Source: Gammaproteobacteria bacterium
GTDB taxonomy: Bacteria; Pseudomonadota; Gammaproteobacteria; Pseudomonadales; UBA5518
Direction: 5' to 3'
DNA length: 64,000 bases
Assembly: GCA_016705365.1 (NCBI GenBank)
Contig: JADIYI010000008.1
Location: 1-64,000 of the forward strand
Shown: positions 43,976 through 52,475 of the stretch, one piece after another
Layout of the letters: each line of letters begins with the position of its first letter
Numbering within the stretch: the first letter of the stretch is position 1
Made by a program: the position numbers and the translations under genes
The notes under the pieces: model-generated
Databases searched by the model: none
Told to the model about the DNA's origin: nothing
Seen by the model: the letters and a program-made list of their open reading frames with translations, nothing else

Positions 43976-46765
43976 ATGGCCTTTATCCTTGGCACCCCGG
44001 ACAACGATACCCTGGACGGTACACTGAAGGCGGACACATTTACCGGGGGCGAGGGGGCCGACACCATCAATGGGTCCCAAGGTGTTGATATAGCGGTATA
44101 TTCCGGAAACGCCGCCGACTATCGCCTCGGTTGGTCGAACGGCTCCTATACCGTGACCGATCTCAACTTGAACGATGGCAACGACGGTGCCGATGTCCTT
44201 ACCGGCATCGAAACCCTGCGCTTCGCCGATCGCGATTACGCCCTGCCACCCATCGGTGAATTCCGCGCCACCATCACCACCTTGAATGACCAGATGAACC
44301 CGTCCCTGGCGGTGCTGACCGATGGCAGCACGATCATCACCTGGGATTCGTATTCGCCTTCCGGTACCGGGGTTACCGGCATTGGCGCGCAGCGCTTCGA
44401 CGTCAATGGAATGGCGGTGGGCCCGGAATTCCTGGTCAATACGATCACTCAGGGCGCACAGAGCGATCCGTTCGTCGCAGCGCTGGCAAATGGCGGGTTC
44501 GTGATCGCTTGGGAATCGGGAGACGGCAAAGACGCCCAAAAAGGTATTTTTGGACGTCTCTATAATGCCGAGGGCGTGGCGCAAGGCGGCGAATTCCGGG
44601 TCAACACAACGACGGAGTCACAACAATTGGATCCCGTGATCGCCGGGCTTGCCGACGGAGGATTCGTGGTGAGCTGGGCTTCCAACCTGCAGGACGGCAG
44701 CGGATACGGGGTCTATGCCCAGCGCTATGACGCGAGCGGGGTCGCGCAGGGCGGCGAGATTCCCGTGAACAGCTACACGATTGGCGACCAGTCGGGACCG
44801 AGCATCAGCGCACTAGCCAGCGGCGGTTTTGTCGTGACTTGGGCCTCAGACGGCCAGGATGGGGACTCGAGCGGAGTGTATGCGCAGCGTTTCGATGCCA
44901 ATGGCGCCACGGTGGGCAGCGAATTTCTCGTCAATACCGAGATTGTGAATATCCAGAACCAGTCTGTCGTTACCGAGCTCGCCAATGGTGATCTGGTATT
45001 CAGCTGGCGCTCGCAATATCAGGACGGTGGGCTGGGCGGCGTTTACGCCCAGCGCTTCGATTCCGATGGCGTTGCCCAATCCACCGAGTTCCGGGTCAAT
45101 ACCACCGTTGCCGAATCCCAGCGTTCCCCATCGATTACCGCTCTCGAGGGAGGCGGATTTGTCATCGTATGGGAATCGCAGTTGCAGGACGGGAGTGCGG
45201 AAGGAGTTTACGCACAGATCTACAGCGACACCGGCGTTCCCGTAGGTGGCGAATTCCGCATCAACAGCACCACCGCGGATGCCCAGGCCAGCCCGGAGGT
45301 CGCCGCGACTTCCGATGGCGGTTTTATCGTGACGTGGACTTCCATGGGCCAGGACGGCAGCCTGCAAGGCATCTTTGCCCAACGGTTCACTTCCGGTGGG
45401 GAGGCTCTGGCGCCCAGCGTGCACGGCACCAGCGGTGACGACACGATCGATCTGCGCGGCGACGGGTTGAGCGGCGTGGGACACGCCGGCAATGACACCT
45501 ATGTCGTGTTGTTTTCGAACACCCAGCTGGTTGAGGCCCCCGGCGAAGGTACGGATCAGGTCAAATCCGTCATCAGCTGGACTCTCGGCGACAATCTGGA
45601 AAATCTCAACCTGATCGGTGGCGCCGCCATCGACGGTACCGGCAACGAGCTTGCCAACAATATTGCCGGGAATACCGCCGCCAACCTCCTCAGCGGTGGC
45701 GCCGGCAATGACACCCTGATCGGTGGCGCCGGTAACGATACGCTCGACGGCGGTGCCGATGTCGATGTGCTGCGAGGCGGCGCGGACGATGATACATACC
45801 TGGTCACCGCAGGCGACTCGGTTGTGGAAGCGTCGGGGCAAGGCACGGATAACGTCATCAGCACCGTATCGTTCGTACTGTCCGCGAACGTGGAAAACCT
45901 CAAGCTCAAAGGCTGGGATGCCATCAACGGCACCGGAAACGGGCTTGCAAACACCATTTCCGGAAACAGCGGATCAAATATCCTTCTCGGCGGCGGCGGT
46001 GCTGACCTGCTGCAGGGCGGTGGCGGAAACGACACCCTGAACGGGGAAGGCGGGACCGACACCCTGCAAGGTGGATCCGGCGACGATACTTACTACACCA
46101 GCCCCACCGATTCGATAATCGAAGGACTCAACTCGGGTTATGACACCGTGTACAGCTCCATCAATTGGACGCTGAGCGCAAATCTCGAAAAGCTGGTGCT
46201 CACCGGAGCTGCCCTCAAGGGAAAGGGGAATTCACTGGACAACACGCTGCTCGGAACCGAGTCGCGCAACATCCTGAATGGCAACGCGGGAAATGACGAT
46301 ATCGACGGCGGAGGCGGCAACGACCTGCTTCTGGGCGGATCCGGAAACGATACGATCAACGGTGGAGATGGCATTGACAACTTGCGCAGCGGTGACGGCA
46401 ACGACATCCTGACGGGAGGAGCGGGGCCAGACGCGTTCAGCTTTGACAGCGCACTCTCCGATGTGACCAACGTCGATACCATCACCGATTTCGAGCATCT
46501 CAGCGACAAGATGCGCCTGGATGACGACATCTTCACGGCATTCAATGCCGGAGTCTCGAACAAGGTGCTTGCGGGGCAGCTGGTCCAGGGCGATGGACTG
46601 ACGACGGCACAGGACGCAGACGATCACATCATCTACGACACCGGCAGCGGCGCGCTGTACTACGATGCCGACGGCAACGGCGCAGGTGCGGCAGTGCAGT
46701 TCGCGCAACTTGGTACCGGCTCGCATCCGACGATAAGCGAAGCCGATTTCGTGATCATCGCCTGA
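43976..46765 (+). CDS. Secreted RTX-type repeat protein
   Basis: A 929-residue acidic, glycine-rich protein without an N-terminal signal peptide, as expected for type I secretion. Residues 1-90 hold a first RTX-like block (GGEGADTING). Residues 95-480 are seven tandem units of about 55 residues. Residues 484-820 alternate RTX nonapeptides (GGAGNDTL type) with about three longer units that include GTDNVISTVSFVL and GTGNGLAN. The C-terminus ends in ADFVIIA after an RTX-style DTITDFEHLSD segment. AAGGAG lies nine bases before the ATG. It would bind calcium and act outside the cell, perhaps as an adhesin or S-layer-like protein. No T1SS genes are nearby. Confidence 0.88.
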   Translation: MAFILGTPDNDTLDGTLKADTFTGGEGADTINGSQGVDIAVYSGNAADYRLGWSNGSYTVTDLNLNDGNDGADVLTGIETLRFADRDYALPPIGEFRATITTLNDQMNPSLAVLTDGSTIITWDSYSPSGTGVTGIGAQRFDVNGMAVGPEFLVNTITQGAQSDPFVAALANGGFVIAWESGDGKDAQKGIFGRLYNAEGVAQGGEFRVNTTTESQQLDPVIAGLADGGFVVSWASNLQDGSGYGVYAQRYDASGVAQGGEIPVNSYTIGDQSGPSISALASGGFVVTWASDGQDGDSSGVYAQRFDANGATVGSEFLVNTEIVNIQNQSVVTELANGDLVFSWRSQYQDGGLGGVYAQRFDSDGVAQSTEFRVNTTVAESQRSPSITALEGGGFVIVWESQLQDGSAEGVYAQIYSDTGVPVGGEFRINSTTADAQASPEVAATSDGGFIVTWTSMGQDGSLQGIFAQRFTSGGEALAPSVHGTSGDDTIDLRGDGLSGVGHAGNDTYVVLFSNTQLVEAPGEGTDQVKSVISWTLGDNLENLNLIGGAAIDGTGNELANNIAGNTAANLLSGGAGNDTLIGGAGNDTLDGGADVDVLRGGADDDTYLVTAGDSVVEASGQGTDNVISTVSFVLSANVENLKLKGWDAINGTGNGLANTISGNSGSNILLGGGGADLLQGGGGNDTLNGEGGTDTLQGGSGDDTYYTSPTDSIIEGLNSGYDTVYSSINWTLSANLEKLVLTGAALKGKGNSLDNTLLGTESRNILNGNAGNDDIDGGGGNDLLLGGSGNDTINGGDGIDNLRSGDGNDILTGGAGPDAFSFDSALSDVTNVDTITDFEHLSDKMRLDDDIFTAFNAGVSNKVLAGQLVQGDGLTTAQDADDHIIYDTGSGALYYDADGNGAGAAVQFAQLGTGSHPTISEADFVIIA
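44258..45415 (+). repeat. Seven tandem 55-residue repeats in the RTX protein
   Basis: Seven units starting EFRATITT, EFLVNTIT, EFRVNTTT, EIPVNSYT, EFLVNTEI, EFRVNTTV and EFRINSTT. Each contains an ALxxGGFVVxW core, most have a QDGS-type turn, and all end near VYAQRFDxxGVAQGG. The sixth and seventh units resemble the third most. They look like beta-propeller or beta-sandwich blades; seven copies would suit a closed propeller. Confidence 0.85.
45425..46435 (+). repeat. RTX calcium-binding nonapeptide region
   Basis: Runs of GGxGxDxLx nonapeptides (GGAGNDTLI, GGAGNDTLD, GGGGNDTLN, GGSGNDTIN) arranged in about three larger units of roughly 100 residues, each also carrying a DTYxV segment and a WTLxxNLExLxLxG segment. 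These form calcium-loaded beta-rolls in known RTX proteins. Confidence 0.85.
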
Positions 46766-46782
46766 GCGTTTCAGGCACCAAC

Positions 46783-46812
46783 AAAAAAGCCGGGCAATCG
46801 CCCGGCTTTTTT
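46783..46812. terminator. Bidirectional rho-independent terminator
   Basis: AAAAAAGCCGGGC (46783-46795), a four-base loop, then GCCCGGCTTTTTT (46800-46812). It has a perfect GC stem with six T on either strand, between the convergent RTX gene and the rplQ end of the ribosomal block. Confidence 0.95.
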
Positions 46813-46827
46813 GTATCCGCGCGCTTC

Positions 46828-47217
46828 TCAGTCTTCGCTGTCAGCAGCGGCTTCGCTCCGCGGACGGTCAACCAGTTCGACATAGGCCATCGGTGAGGCA
46901 TCGCCGGCACGGAAGCCGCACTTGAGAATCCGGATATAGCCACCGGGACGGGTCTTGTAACGGGGACCGAGTTCGGTAAAGAGCTTGCCCACTGCTTCCT
47001 TGCTGCCGGTGCGGCTCATGGCCAGCCGACGATTGGCGACGGAGTCGCTCTTCGCCAGGGTGATCAACGGCTCCGCATAGCGGCGCAATTCCTTGGCCTT
47101 CGGCAGAGTGGTCTTGATCAGTTCATGCTCGACCAGCGAAATGGCCATATTGCGGAACATCGCCTTGCGATGCGAGCTGTTTCTGTTGAGCTGACGTCCT
47201 GCGGTACGGTGGCGCAT
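46828..47217 (-). CDS. rplQ: 50S ribosomal protein L17
   Basis: Large-subunit protein near the exit tunnel. MRHRTAGRQLNRNSSHRKAM is the family N-terminus and LARSDS-like LAKSDSVANRRLA the core. 129 residues, near the usual 127. It is the last gene of the alpha operon, 38 bases after rpoA and 15 before the bidirectional terminator. The acidic tail (RSEAAADSED) is a common extension. Confidence 0.98.
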   Translation of the reverse strand: MRHRTAGRQLNRNSSHRKAMFRNMAISLVEHELIKTTLPKAKELRRYAEPLITLAKSDSVANRRLAMSRTGSKEAVGKLFTELGPRYKTRPGGYIRILKCGFRAGDASPMAYVELVDRPRSEAAADSED

Positions 47218-47255
47218 TTTCCTGGTCCTGTATCAACTGTTGTCCGCGACTGGTA

Positions 47256-48254
47256 TCAGTGCGCGCGGCCTTCTGTCTTCAGACTCGCTGGCGGCCAGCT
47301 CTCGAGACGGAGTCCCAGAGACAGGCCACGCGATGCGAGCACGTCCTTGATTTCGGTAAGCGACTTCTTGCCCAGATTGGGGGTTTTCAGCAGCTCGACC
47401 TCGGTGCGTTGCACCAGATCACCGATGTAGTAGATATTCTCCGCCTTGAGGCAGTTGGCCGAACGAACGGTGAGTTCGAGGTCATCGACCGGGCGCAGCA
47501 ATATCGGATCGACTTCGGGTCCTTCGCCCTTGATCACGCCAACCGGTTCGCGGTCTTTCAATTCGACAAACACCGCGAGTTGCTCGTGCAGAATCGTCGC
47601 GGCGCGGCGGATTGCCTCCTCCGGATCGATCGTGCCATTGGTCTCGAGATCGATCACCAGCTTGTCGAGGTCGGTGCGCTGTTCGACGCGCGTCGCTTCC
47701 ACGTTGTAGGCAACGCGACGCACCGGCGTGAAGCTGGCATCGAGTTGCAGACGACCGATAGAGCGGGTTTCCTCTTCGCTGGTACGCGAATCGGCCGGCA
47801 CATAGCCACGCCCTCGTTCGATCTTGATCTGCATCTTGAGCTGGCCACCGGAATGCAGATGCGCAATCACGTGTTCCGGGTTGCGGATTTCCACTTCGTG
47901 ATCGAGCTGGATGTCGGCAGCGGTAACAACGCCCGGCCCCTTTTTGCTCAACGTGAGCGTGGTCTGTTCACGCCCGTGCATCACCACAGCCAGACCTTTG
48001 AGATTGAGCAGGATATCGATGACATCCTCCTGCACGCCCTCGATGGTGCTGTACTCGTGCAGAACGCCGTCTATCTCCACCTCGGTTACCGCGCAACCAG
48101 GCATGGAAGAAAGCAGGATACGACGCAGCGCATTGCCGAGCGTATGCCCAAAACCGCGCTCCAGAGGTTCAAGAGTGACCCTCGCACGCGTGGCAGCCAC
48201 CTGCTGAACATCGATGAGACGCGGCGTGAGGAATTCGCTAACGGTCGCTTGCAT
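47256..48254 (-). CDS. rpoA: RNA polymerase subunit alpha
   Basis: Assembles the core polymerase and contacts UP elements and activators. ATRARVTLEPLERGFGHTLG and NALRRILLSSMPGCAV form the N-terminal dimerisation domain. The C-terminal domain has RSANCLKAENIYYIGDLVQR and the TPNLGKKSLTEIKDVLASRG helix-hairpin-helix. The ATG at 48254 gives 332 residues (329 in E. coli); the open frame upstream overlaps rpsD and is not coding. Confidence 0.98.
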   Translation of the reverse strand: MQATVSEFLTPRLIDVQQVAATRARVTLEPLERGFGHTLGNALRRILLSSMPGCAVTEVEIDGVLHEYSTIEGVQEDVIDILLNLKGLAVVMHGREQTTLTLSKKGPGVVTAADIQLDHEVEIRNPEHVIAHLHSGGQLKMQIKIERGRGYVPADSRTSEEETRSIGRLQLDASFTPVRRVAYNVEATRVEQRTDLDKLVIDLETNGTIDPEEAIRRAATILHEQLAVFVELKDREPVGVIKGEGPEVDPILLRPVDDLELTVRSANCLKAENIYYIGDLVQRTEVELLKTPNLGKKSLTEIKDVLASRGLSLGLRLESWPPASLKTEGRAH

Positions 48255-48286
48255 ATGACACCTGCAGTTTGATTCCGGGGAGACCC

Positions 48287-48907
48287 TTACTTGGAGTAAA
48301 GCTCCACGATCAGGTTTTCGTTGATCTCGGAGGACAGATCGATGCGGTCTGGAGTGCGCTTGAGCGTGCCTTCCAGCTTGTTCGCATCCACTTCGAGCCA
48401 CTCGGCAGCACCGCGCTGCGCCGCAAGCGCCATCGCCGACTGGATCCGCAACTGGTTCCTGGACCGCTCGCGCACGGTGATCACATCACCCGCCTGGACC
48501 TGGTACGAGGGTATGTTCACCTTGCGGCCATTGACCAGGATCGCGCTGTGCGCGACGAGCTGCCGGGATTCTGCCCGCGTGCAGCCGAAACCCATGCGAT
48601 AGACCACGTTGTCGAGGCGGCATTCCAGCAGTTGCAGCAGGTTTTCACCGGTCGCACCGCGCAGGCGTGCCGCCTGCTTGTAATAATTGCGGAACTGCTT
48701 CTCGAGGACGCCATAAATGCGGCGCACTTTCTGCTTCTCGCGCAACTGTACTCCGTAATCGGAGAGGCGGCCACGGCGCAGGCCATGCTGCCCGGGCGCA
48801 GTTTCAGTCTTGCACTTCGAGTCGAGCGAGCGCACACCACTTTTAAGAAAGAGGTCGGTGCTCTCGCGACGGGAAAGCTTGCAAGTAGGTCCGAGATATC
48901 TCGCCAT
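48287..48907 (-). CDS. rpsD: 30S ribosomal protein S4
   Basis: Primary 16S rRNA-binding protein and, in E. coli, the autoregulator of the alpha operon. MARYLGPTCKLSRRESTDLF is the standard start. The S4 RNA-binding domain has RLDNVVYRMGFG and SHSAILVNG-like HSAILVNGRKVNIPSY. 206 residues, as in E. coli. It lies between rpsK and rpoA. Confidence 0.98.
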   Translation of the reverse strand: MARYLGPTCKLSRRESTDLFLKSGVRSLDSKCKTETAPGQHGLRRGRLSDYGVQLREKQKVRRIYGVLEKQFRNYYKQAARLRGATGENLLQLLECRLDNVVYRMGFGCTRAESRQLVAHSAILVNGRKVNIPSYQVQAGDVITVRERSRNQLRIQSAMALAAQRGAAEWLEVDANKLEGTLKRTPDRIDLSSEINENLIVELYSK

Positions 48908-48932
48908 TCCAGTTTACCCTGATCTGATTGGA

Positions 48933-49328
48933 TTACACGCGACGTTTCTTGGGTGGCCGGCAACCGTTGTGCGGTATCGGCGTGACGTCGGTGATGTTGG
49001 TGATCTTGTAGCCGCAGGCATTCAGTGCGCGTACCGCCGATTCGCGACCCGGACCGGGGCCCTTGACCTGGACATCCAGATTCTTGAGTCCGTACTCGAG
49101 CGCGATGTTGCCGGCCTTCTCCGCCGCAACCTGGGCAGCAAACGGCGTGCTCTTGCGCGATCCGCGGAAACCCGCACCACCCGAAGTCGCCCAGCTCAGT
49201 GTGTTGCCCTGGCGGTCGGTGATCGTGACGATGGTGTTGTTGAAGGACGCGTGGATATGAGCCACGCCATCGGCCACCTGACGGCGGACCTTCTTCTTGA
49301 CAACCTTCCCGGAGGCGGGCTTGGCCAT
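48933..49328 (-). CDS. rpsK: 30S ribosomal protein S11
   Basis: Small-subunit platform protein that contacts mRNA near the E site. HIHASFNNTIVTITDRQGN is the signature, with KGPGPGRESAVRAL and ITDVTPIPHNGCRPPKKRRV at the end. 131 residues (129 in E. coli). It is 42 bases after rpsM and 25 before rpsD. Confidence 0.98.
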   Translation of the reverse strand: MAKPASGKVVKKKVRRQVADGVAHIHASFNNTIVTITDRQGNTLSWATSGGAGFRGSRKSTPFAAQVAAEKAGNIALEYGLKNLDVQVKGPGPGRESAVRALNACGYKITNITDVTPIPHNGCRPPKKRRV

Positions 49329-49370
49329 GTTTCTTTCCTGTAATTCCCGTTGGCCGCCGTAGCGGAGCTG

Positions 49371-49727
49371 TTACTTGCGGATCTGGCGACGCGGGCCCTT
49401 GCGGGTGCGCGCATTGGTCTTGGTACGCTGGCCACGAACCGGCAATCCGCGTCGATGACGCAAACCACGGTAGCAACCGAGGTCCATGAGACGCTTGATG
49501 CTCATGTTCACTTCGCGTCGCAGATCACCTTCGACGGAGTGCCTGGCCACTGCGCCACGCAGGGCTTCAACCTGTTCCTCTGACAACGACGAAATCCGCA
49601 CGTCCTGCGCCACATTGGCCAGCTCGCAGATCCGTTTCGCGGTGGATCGTCCGACCCCGAAAATATAGGTCAGCGAGATCACCGTGTGCTTGTTGTCGGG
49701 TATGTTGACTCCAGCAATACGAGCCAT
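49371..49727 (-). CDS. rpsM: 30S ribosomal protein S13
   Basis: Head protein contacting the P-site tRNA and bridging to the large subunit. MARIAGVNIPDNKHTVISLT is the standard N-terminus. RGLRHRRGLPVRGQRTKTNA is the C-terminal signature. 118 residues. It is the first gene of the alpha operon; its own promoter lies in the gap after rpmJ. GGAGTG lies nine bases before the ATG. Confidence 0.98.
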   Translation of the reverse strand: MARIAGVNIPDNKHTVISLTYIFGVGRSTAKRICELANVAQDVRISSLSEEQVEALRGAVARHSVEGDLRREVNMSIKRLMDLGCYRGLRHRRGLPVRGQRTKTNARTRKGPRRQIRK

Positions 49728-49776
49728 TCAGATCACTCCGTTAAAGGCCGGCCAAATGCCTGCGAAAAAGCGCGGC

Positions 49777-49805
49777 ATCATAGCCTCGGCATACATCCAA
49801 ATCAA
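49777..49805 (-). promoter_or_regulatory. Promoter of the alpha operon (rpsM)
   Basis: On the minus strand TTGATT (49800-49805) and TATGAT (49777-49782) are 17 bases apart; four and five of six match consensus. Transcription should begin about 43 bases before rpsM, in the 110-base gap after rpmJ, where the E. coli alpha promoter also lies. Confidence 0.65.
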
Positions 49806-49837
49806 CCGCAACGCAGCGCGTCGCGTACTTTTCCCAC

Positions 49838-49954
49838 TCAGCCCTGTCGCTGCTTGTGGCGCGGTTCGACCTTGCAGATCACACGCACCGTCCCCTTGCG
49901 ACGGACAACCTTGCAATTGCGGCAGATCTTCTTTACCGACGCTTGTACTTTCAT
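49838..49954 (-). CDS. rpmJ: 50S ribosomal protein L36, zinc-binding form
   Basis: A 38-residue protein: ATG at 49954, TGA at 49838-49840. MKVQASVKKICRNCKVVRRK carries Cys11 and Cys14, and Cys27 and His33 complete the zinc site, so this is the C+ form. It follows secY by 21 bases and ends the spc operon as in E. coli. It is below the size at which it is usually called automatically by length filters. Confidence 0.97.
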   Translation of the reverse strand: MKVQASVKKICRNCKVVRRKGTVRVICKVEPRHKQRQG

Positions 49955-49975
49955 GCTCAACTCCCTGTGGCCGGC

Positions 49976-51295
49976 TCAACGCCGGCCAAAGCTCTTCAGA
50001 TTTGCCTTCTTCAGCAGCGAGTCGTACTGGCTTGACATCAGGTGCGATTGCACCTGCGCCATGAAATCCATCACGACAACCACCACGATGAGGAGCGATG
50101 TACCCCCCAGATAAAACGGCACGTTCCACATCACCACCATGGCCTGGGGCATCAGGCAAACGGCGGTCATGTAAGCCGCACCGAACATCGTGAGGCGTGT
50201 CAGCACTCCATCGATGAAATTCGCCGTCTGCTCGCCCGGCCGGATCCCCGGCACATAGGCGCCCGATTTCTTCAGGTTGTCCGCAACTTCCTTGGGATTG
50301 AATACCAGCGCCGTATAGAAGAAGCAGAAAAACACGATCAATACGGTAAACAGCAGGATATTGAGTGGCTGCCCCGGGCCGATCATGAAAGCCACATCCT
50401 GCAGCCATTGCATGTTCTGGGCCGATTGTCCGAACCACTGGGCAATCGATGCGGGAAACAACAGGATGCTGCTCGCGAAGATCGCCGGTATCACCCCCGA
50501 CATGTTTACCTTGAGCGGCAGATGGCTCGATTGCCCCTGTACCACCCTGCGCCCCACCTGGCGCTTGGCATAATTCACCGTAATCCGCCGCTGACCCCGC
50601 TCGATACGCACGATCAGAAAAACCACACCCACGGCGATCGCGAGAATCACCAGCATGACCAGGATATTCAGTTCGCCCTGGCGCGCCTGCTCGATGGTCT
50701 GGCCCAGCGCACGGGGCAACCCGGCCACGATACCGGCAAAGATCAGCATCGAGATGCCATTGCCGACACCACGCTCGGTGATCTGTTCACCAAGCCACAT
50801 CATGAACATCGCACCGGTCACCAATGACACGATCGCGACAAAAATGACGCTGAAGCTGCTTGCGTAGAACAGCCCCTGGGCACCCATGCCCACCGCCATT
50901 CCGCTGGCCTGCACCGCCGCCAGCAACAGCGTTCCGTAGCGCGTGTACTGGGTGATCTTGCGTCTTCCTGCCTCACCCTCTTTCTTCAACTGTTCGAGCT
51001 GTGGCGTAACCGAAGACATCAACTGCACAATGATCGATGCCGAGATATAGGGCATCACGCCAAGTGCCATCACGCTCATCCGCTCCAGTGCGCCACCCGA
51101 GAACATGTTGAACAGGCCAACGATGGTTCCCTGGTTCTGGTTGAACAGATGTGCCAGCTGATCCGGATTTATCCCCGGCACCGGAATATGGGTGCCGATG
51201 CGGTAGACGATCAGCCCCAGGAACAGGAAGCGCAGCCGCGCCCACAGCTCACCGAGCCCTGCCTGGTTTACCGCTCCCTGCGGCAGCTTTGCCAT
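49976..51295 (-). CDS. secY: Preprotein translocase subunit SecY
   Basis: Channel of the Sec translocon. Ten hydrophobic helices, LRFLFLGLIVYRIGTHIPVP at helix 1, PYISASIIVQLM in helix 2, and GRRVVQGQSSHLPLKVNMSG in the middle cytoplasmic loop region. 439 residues, near the E. coli 443. Its ATG directly follows the rplO stop at the expected place in the spc operon. It should export the SGNH protein and other secreted products of this genome. Confidence 0.98.
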   Translation of the reverse strand: MAKLPQGAVNQAGLGELWARLRFLFLGLIVYRIGTHIPVPGINPDQLAHLFNQNQGTIVGLFNMFSGGALERMSVMALGVMPYISASIIVQLMSSVTPQLEQLKKEGEAGRRKITQYTRYGTLLLAAVQASGMAVGMGAQGLFYASSFSVIFVAIVSLVTGAMFMMWLGEQITERGVGNGISMLIFAGIVAGLPRALGQTIEQARQGELNILVMLVILAIAVGVVFLIVRIERGQRRITVNYAKRQVGRRVVQGQSSHLPLKVNMSGVIPAIFASSILLFPASIAQWFGQSAQNMQWLQDVAFMIGPGQPLNILLFTVLIVFFCFFYTALVFNPKEVADNLKKSGAYVPGIRPGEQTANFIDGVLTRLTMFGAAYMTAVCLMPQAMVVMWNVPFYLGGTSLLIVVVVVMDFMAQVQSHLMSSQYDSLLKKANLKSFGRR

Positions 51296-51730
51296 TTATT
51301 CCTCGACCCTGCCGCCCGCAGCCTCGATTGCGCTGCGCGCTCCCTTGGTAACCACGATGCCCTTGAGACTGAGAGCCCTGCCGATCTCGCCCGACCGGAA
51401 AACACGGACCCGTTCGATATCACGCGAAATCACGTTCGAAGCCTTGAGGGTGTCGAGGTCGACCACATCGCCTTCAATCCTGTTCAGCTCGGACAGCCGC
51501 AGTTGGGCCGTGACCATCGCAATACGCGAGGTGAAGCCATATTTCGGCAGGCGTTGCTGCAACGGCATCTGGCCGCCTTCAAAACCGGGACGGACGTTGC
51601 CGCTCTTGCGCGCCTTCTGTCCCTTGTGTCCACGGCCGCAGGTTTTGCCGGTGCCGCTGCCAATGCCACGACCAACACGCTTCGCTGCCTGCCGGTGTCC
51701 AGGCGCGGAACTCATCGTATTGAGTCGCAT
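51296..51730 (-). CDS. rplO: 50S ribosomal protein L15
   Basis: Large-subunit assembly protein. MRLNTMSSAPGHRQAAKRVG at the start, GKTCGRGHKGQKARKSG and NVRPGFEGGQMPLQQRLPK follow. The ATG at 51730 gives 144 residues, exactly the E. coli length. An ATG at 51751 overlapping the rpmD stop (ATGA) would add seven residues and could be used for coupling. Confidence 0.96.
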   Translation of the reverse strand: MRLNTMSSAPGHRQAAKRVGRGIGSGTGKTCGRGHKGQKARKSGNVRPGFEGGQMPLQQRLPKYGFTSRIAMVTAQLRLSELNRIEGDVVDLDTLKASNVISRDIERVRVFRSGEIGRALSLKGIVVTKGARSAIEAAGGRVEE

Positions 51731-51747
51731 CGTTTGCTCGCTCATGG

Positions 51748-51939
51748 TCATGCACCTTCAACCTTCAACAGGTAATGGATCCTGTTGATCATTCCACGTA
51801 TCGACGGCGTGTCCTGCACTTCGACCACATGGCCGATACGTCGCAGGCCAAGCCCCATGACGCAGGCACGGTGGCTCTTGAGCCGTCCTGCGGTGCTGCG
51901 CAGCAGCGTAACCTTCAACTTTTTTTCCTGGTTCGTCAT
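51748..51939 (-). CDS. rpmD: 50S ribosomal protein L30
   Basis: Small large-subunit protein: KVTLLRSTAGRLKSHRACVM then GLGLRRIGHVVEVQDTPSIR. 63 residues, slightly longer than the E. coli 59 through the MTNQEKK start. It lies between rpsE and rplO, as in the standard spc operon. Confidence 0.97.
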   Translation of the reverse strand: MTNQEKKLKVTLLRSTAGRLKSHRACVMGLGLRRIGHVVEVQDTPSIRGMINRIHYLLKVEGA

Positions 51940-51956
51940 CGCCTTGTCCCCTGAAT

Positions 51957-52466
51957 TCAGCTGCTGATCTCGGCGAGAGTCTTGCCACGCTTGGCCGCTA
52001 TTTCCTCGGGCGAACGCACCGAACTCAGCGCTGCGATAGTCGCGCGCACCACATTCACCGGGTTCGTGGAACCGTAGATCTTGGCCAGCACGTTCTCGAC
52101 ACCTGCAATTTCCAGCACTGCGCGCATCGCGCCACCGGCGATCACGCCAGTACCTTCCGAGGCAGGCTGCATATAGACCTTCGAGGCCCCATGTCCGCCT
52201 TTCACGGCGTACTGAATGGTTCCCCGGTCGAGCTCTACCTGGATCATGTTGCGACGTGCCGCATCCATGGCCTTCTGGATGGCAGCCGGCACTTCGCGGG
52301 CCTTGCCACGTCCGAAGCCAACCTTGCCCTTGCCGTCACCGACGACCGTCAGTGCAGTGAAGGCGAAAATACGTCCGCCCTTCACGACCTTGGCAACGCG
52401 ATTGACCTGAACCAGCTTCTCCTTGAAGCCCTCGTTTCCGACCGAATCCTGCTTCTCGAACGCCAT
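51957..52466 (-). CDS. rpsE: 30S ribosomal protein S5
   Basis: Decoding-fidelity and helicase-associated small-subunit protein. EKLVQVNRVAKVVKGGRIFA is the S5 signature, followed by ALTVVGDGKGKVGFGRGKA and PASEGTGVIAGGAMRAVLE. 169 residues. Ten bases downstream of rplR. Confidence 0.98.
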   Translation of the reverse strand: MAFEKQDSVGNEGFKEKLVQVNRVAKVVKGGRIFAFTALTVVGDGKGKVGFGRGKAREVPAAIQKAMDAARRNMIQVELDRGTIQYAVKGGHGASKVYMQPASEGTGVIAGGAMRAVLEIAGVENVLAKIYGSTNPVNVVRATIAALSSVRSPEEIAAKRGKTLAEISS

Positions 52467-52475
52467 AATCGTACC

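Noticed and set aside
44258..46435. Direct repeats considered as a CRISPR array
   Set aside because: The repeats are protein-level (about 165 bases, imperfect) inside one long open frame. There are no short identical repeats with unique spacers.
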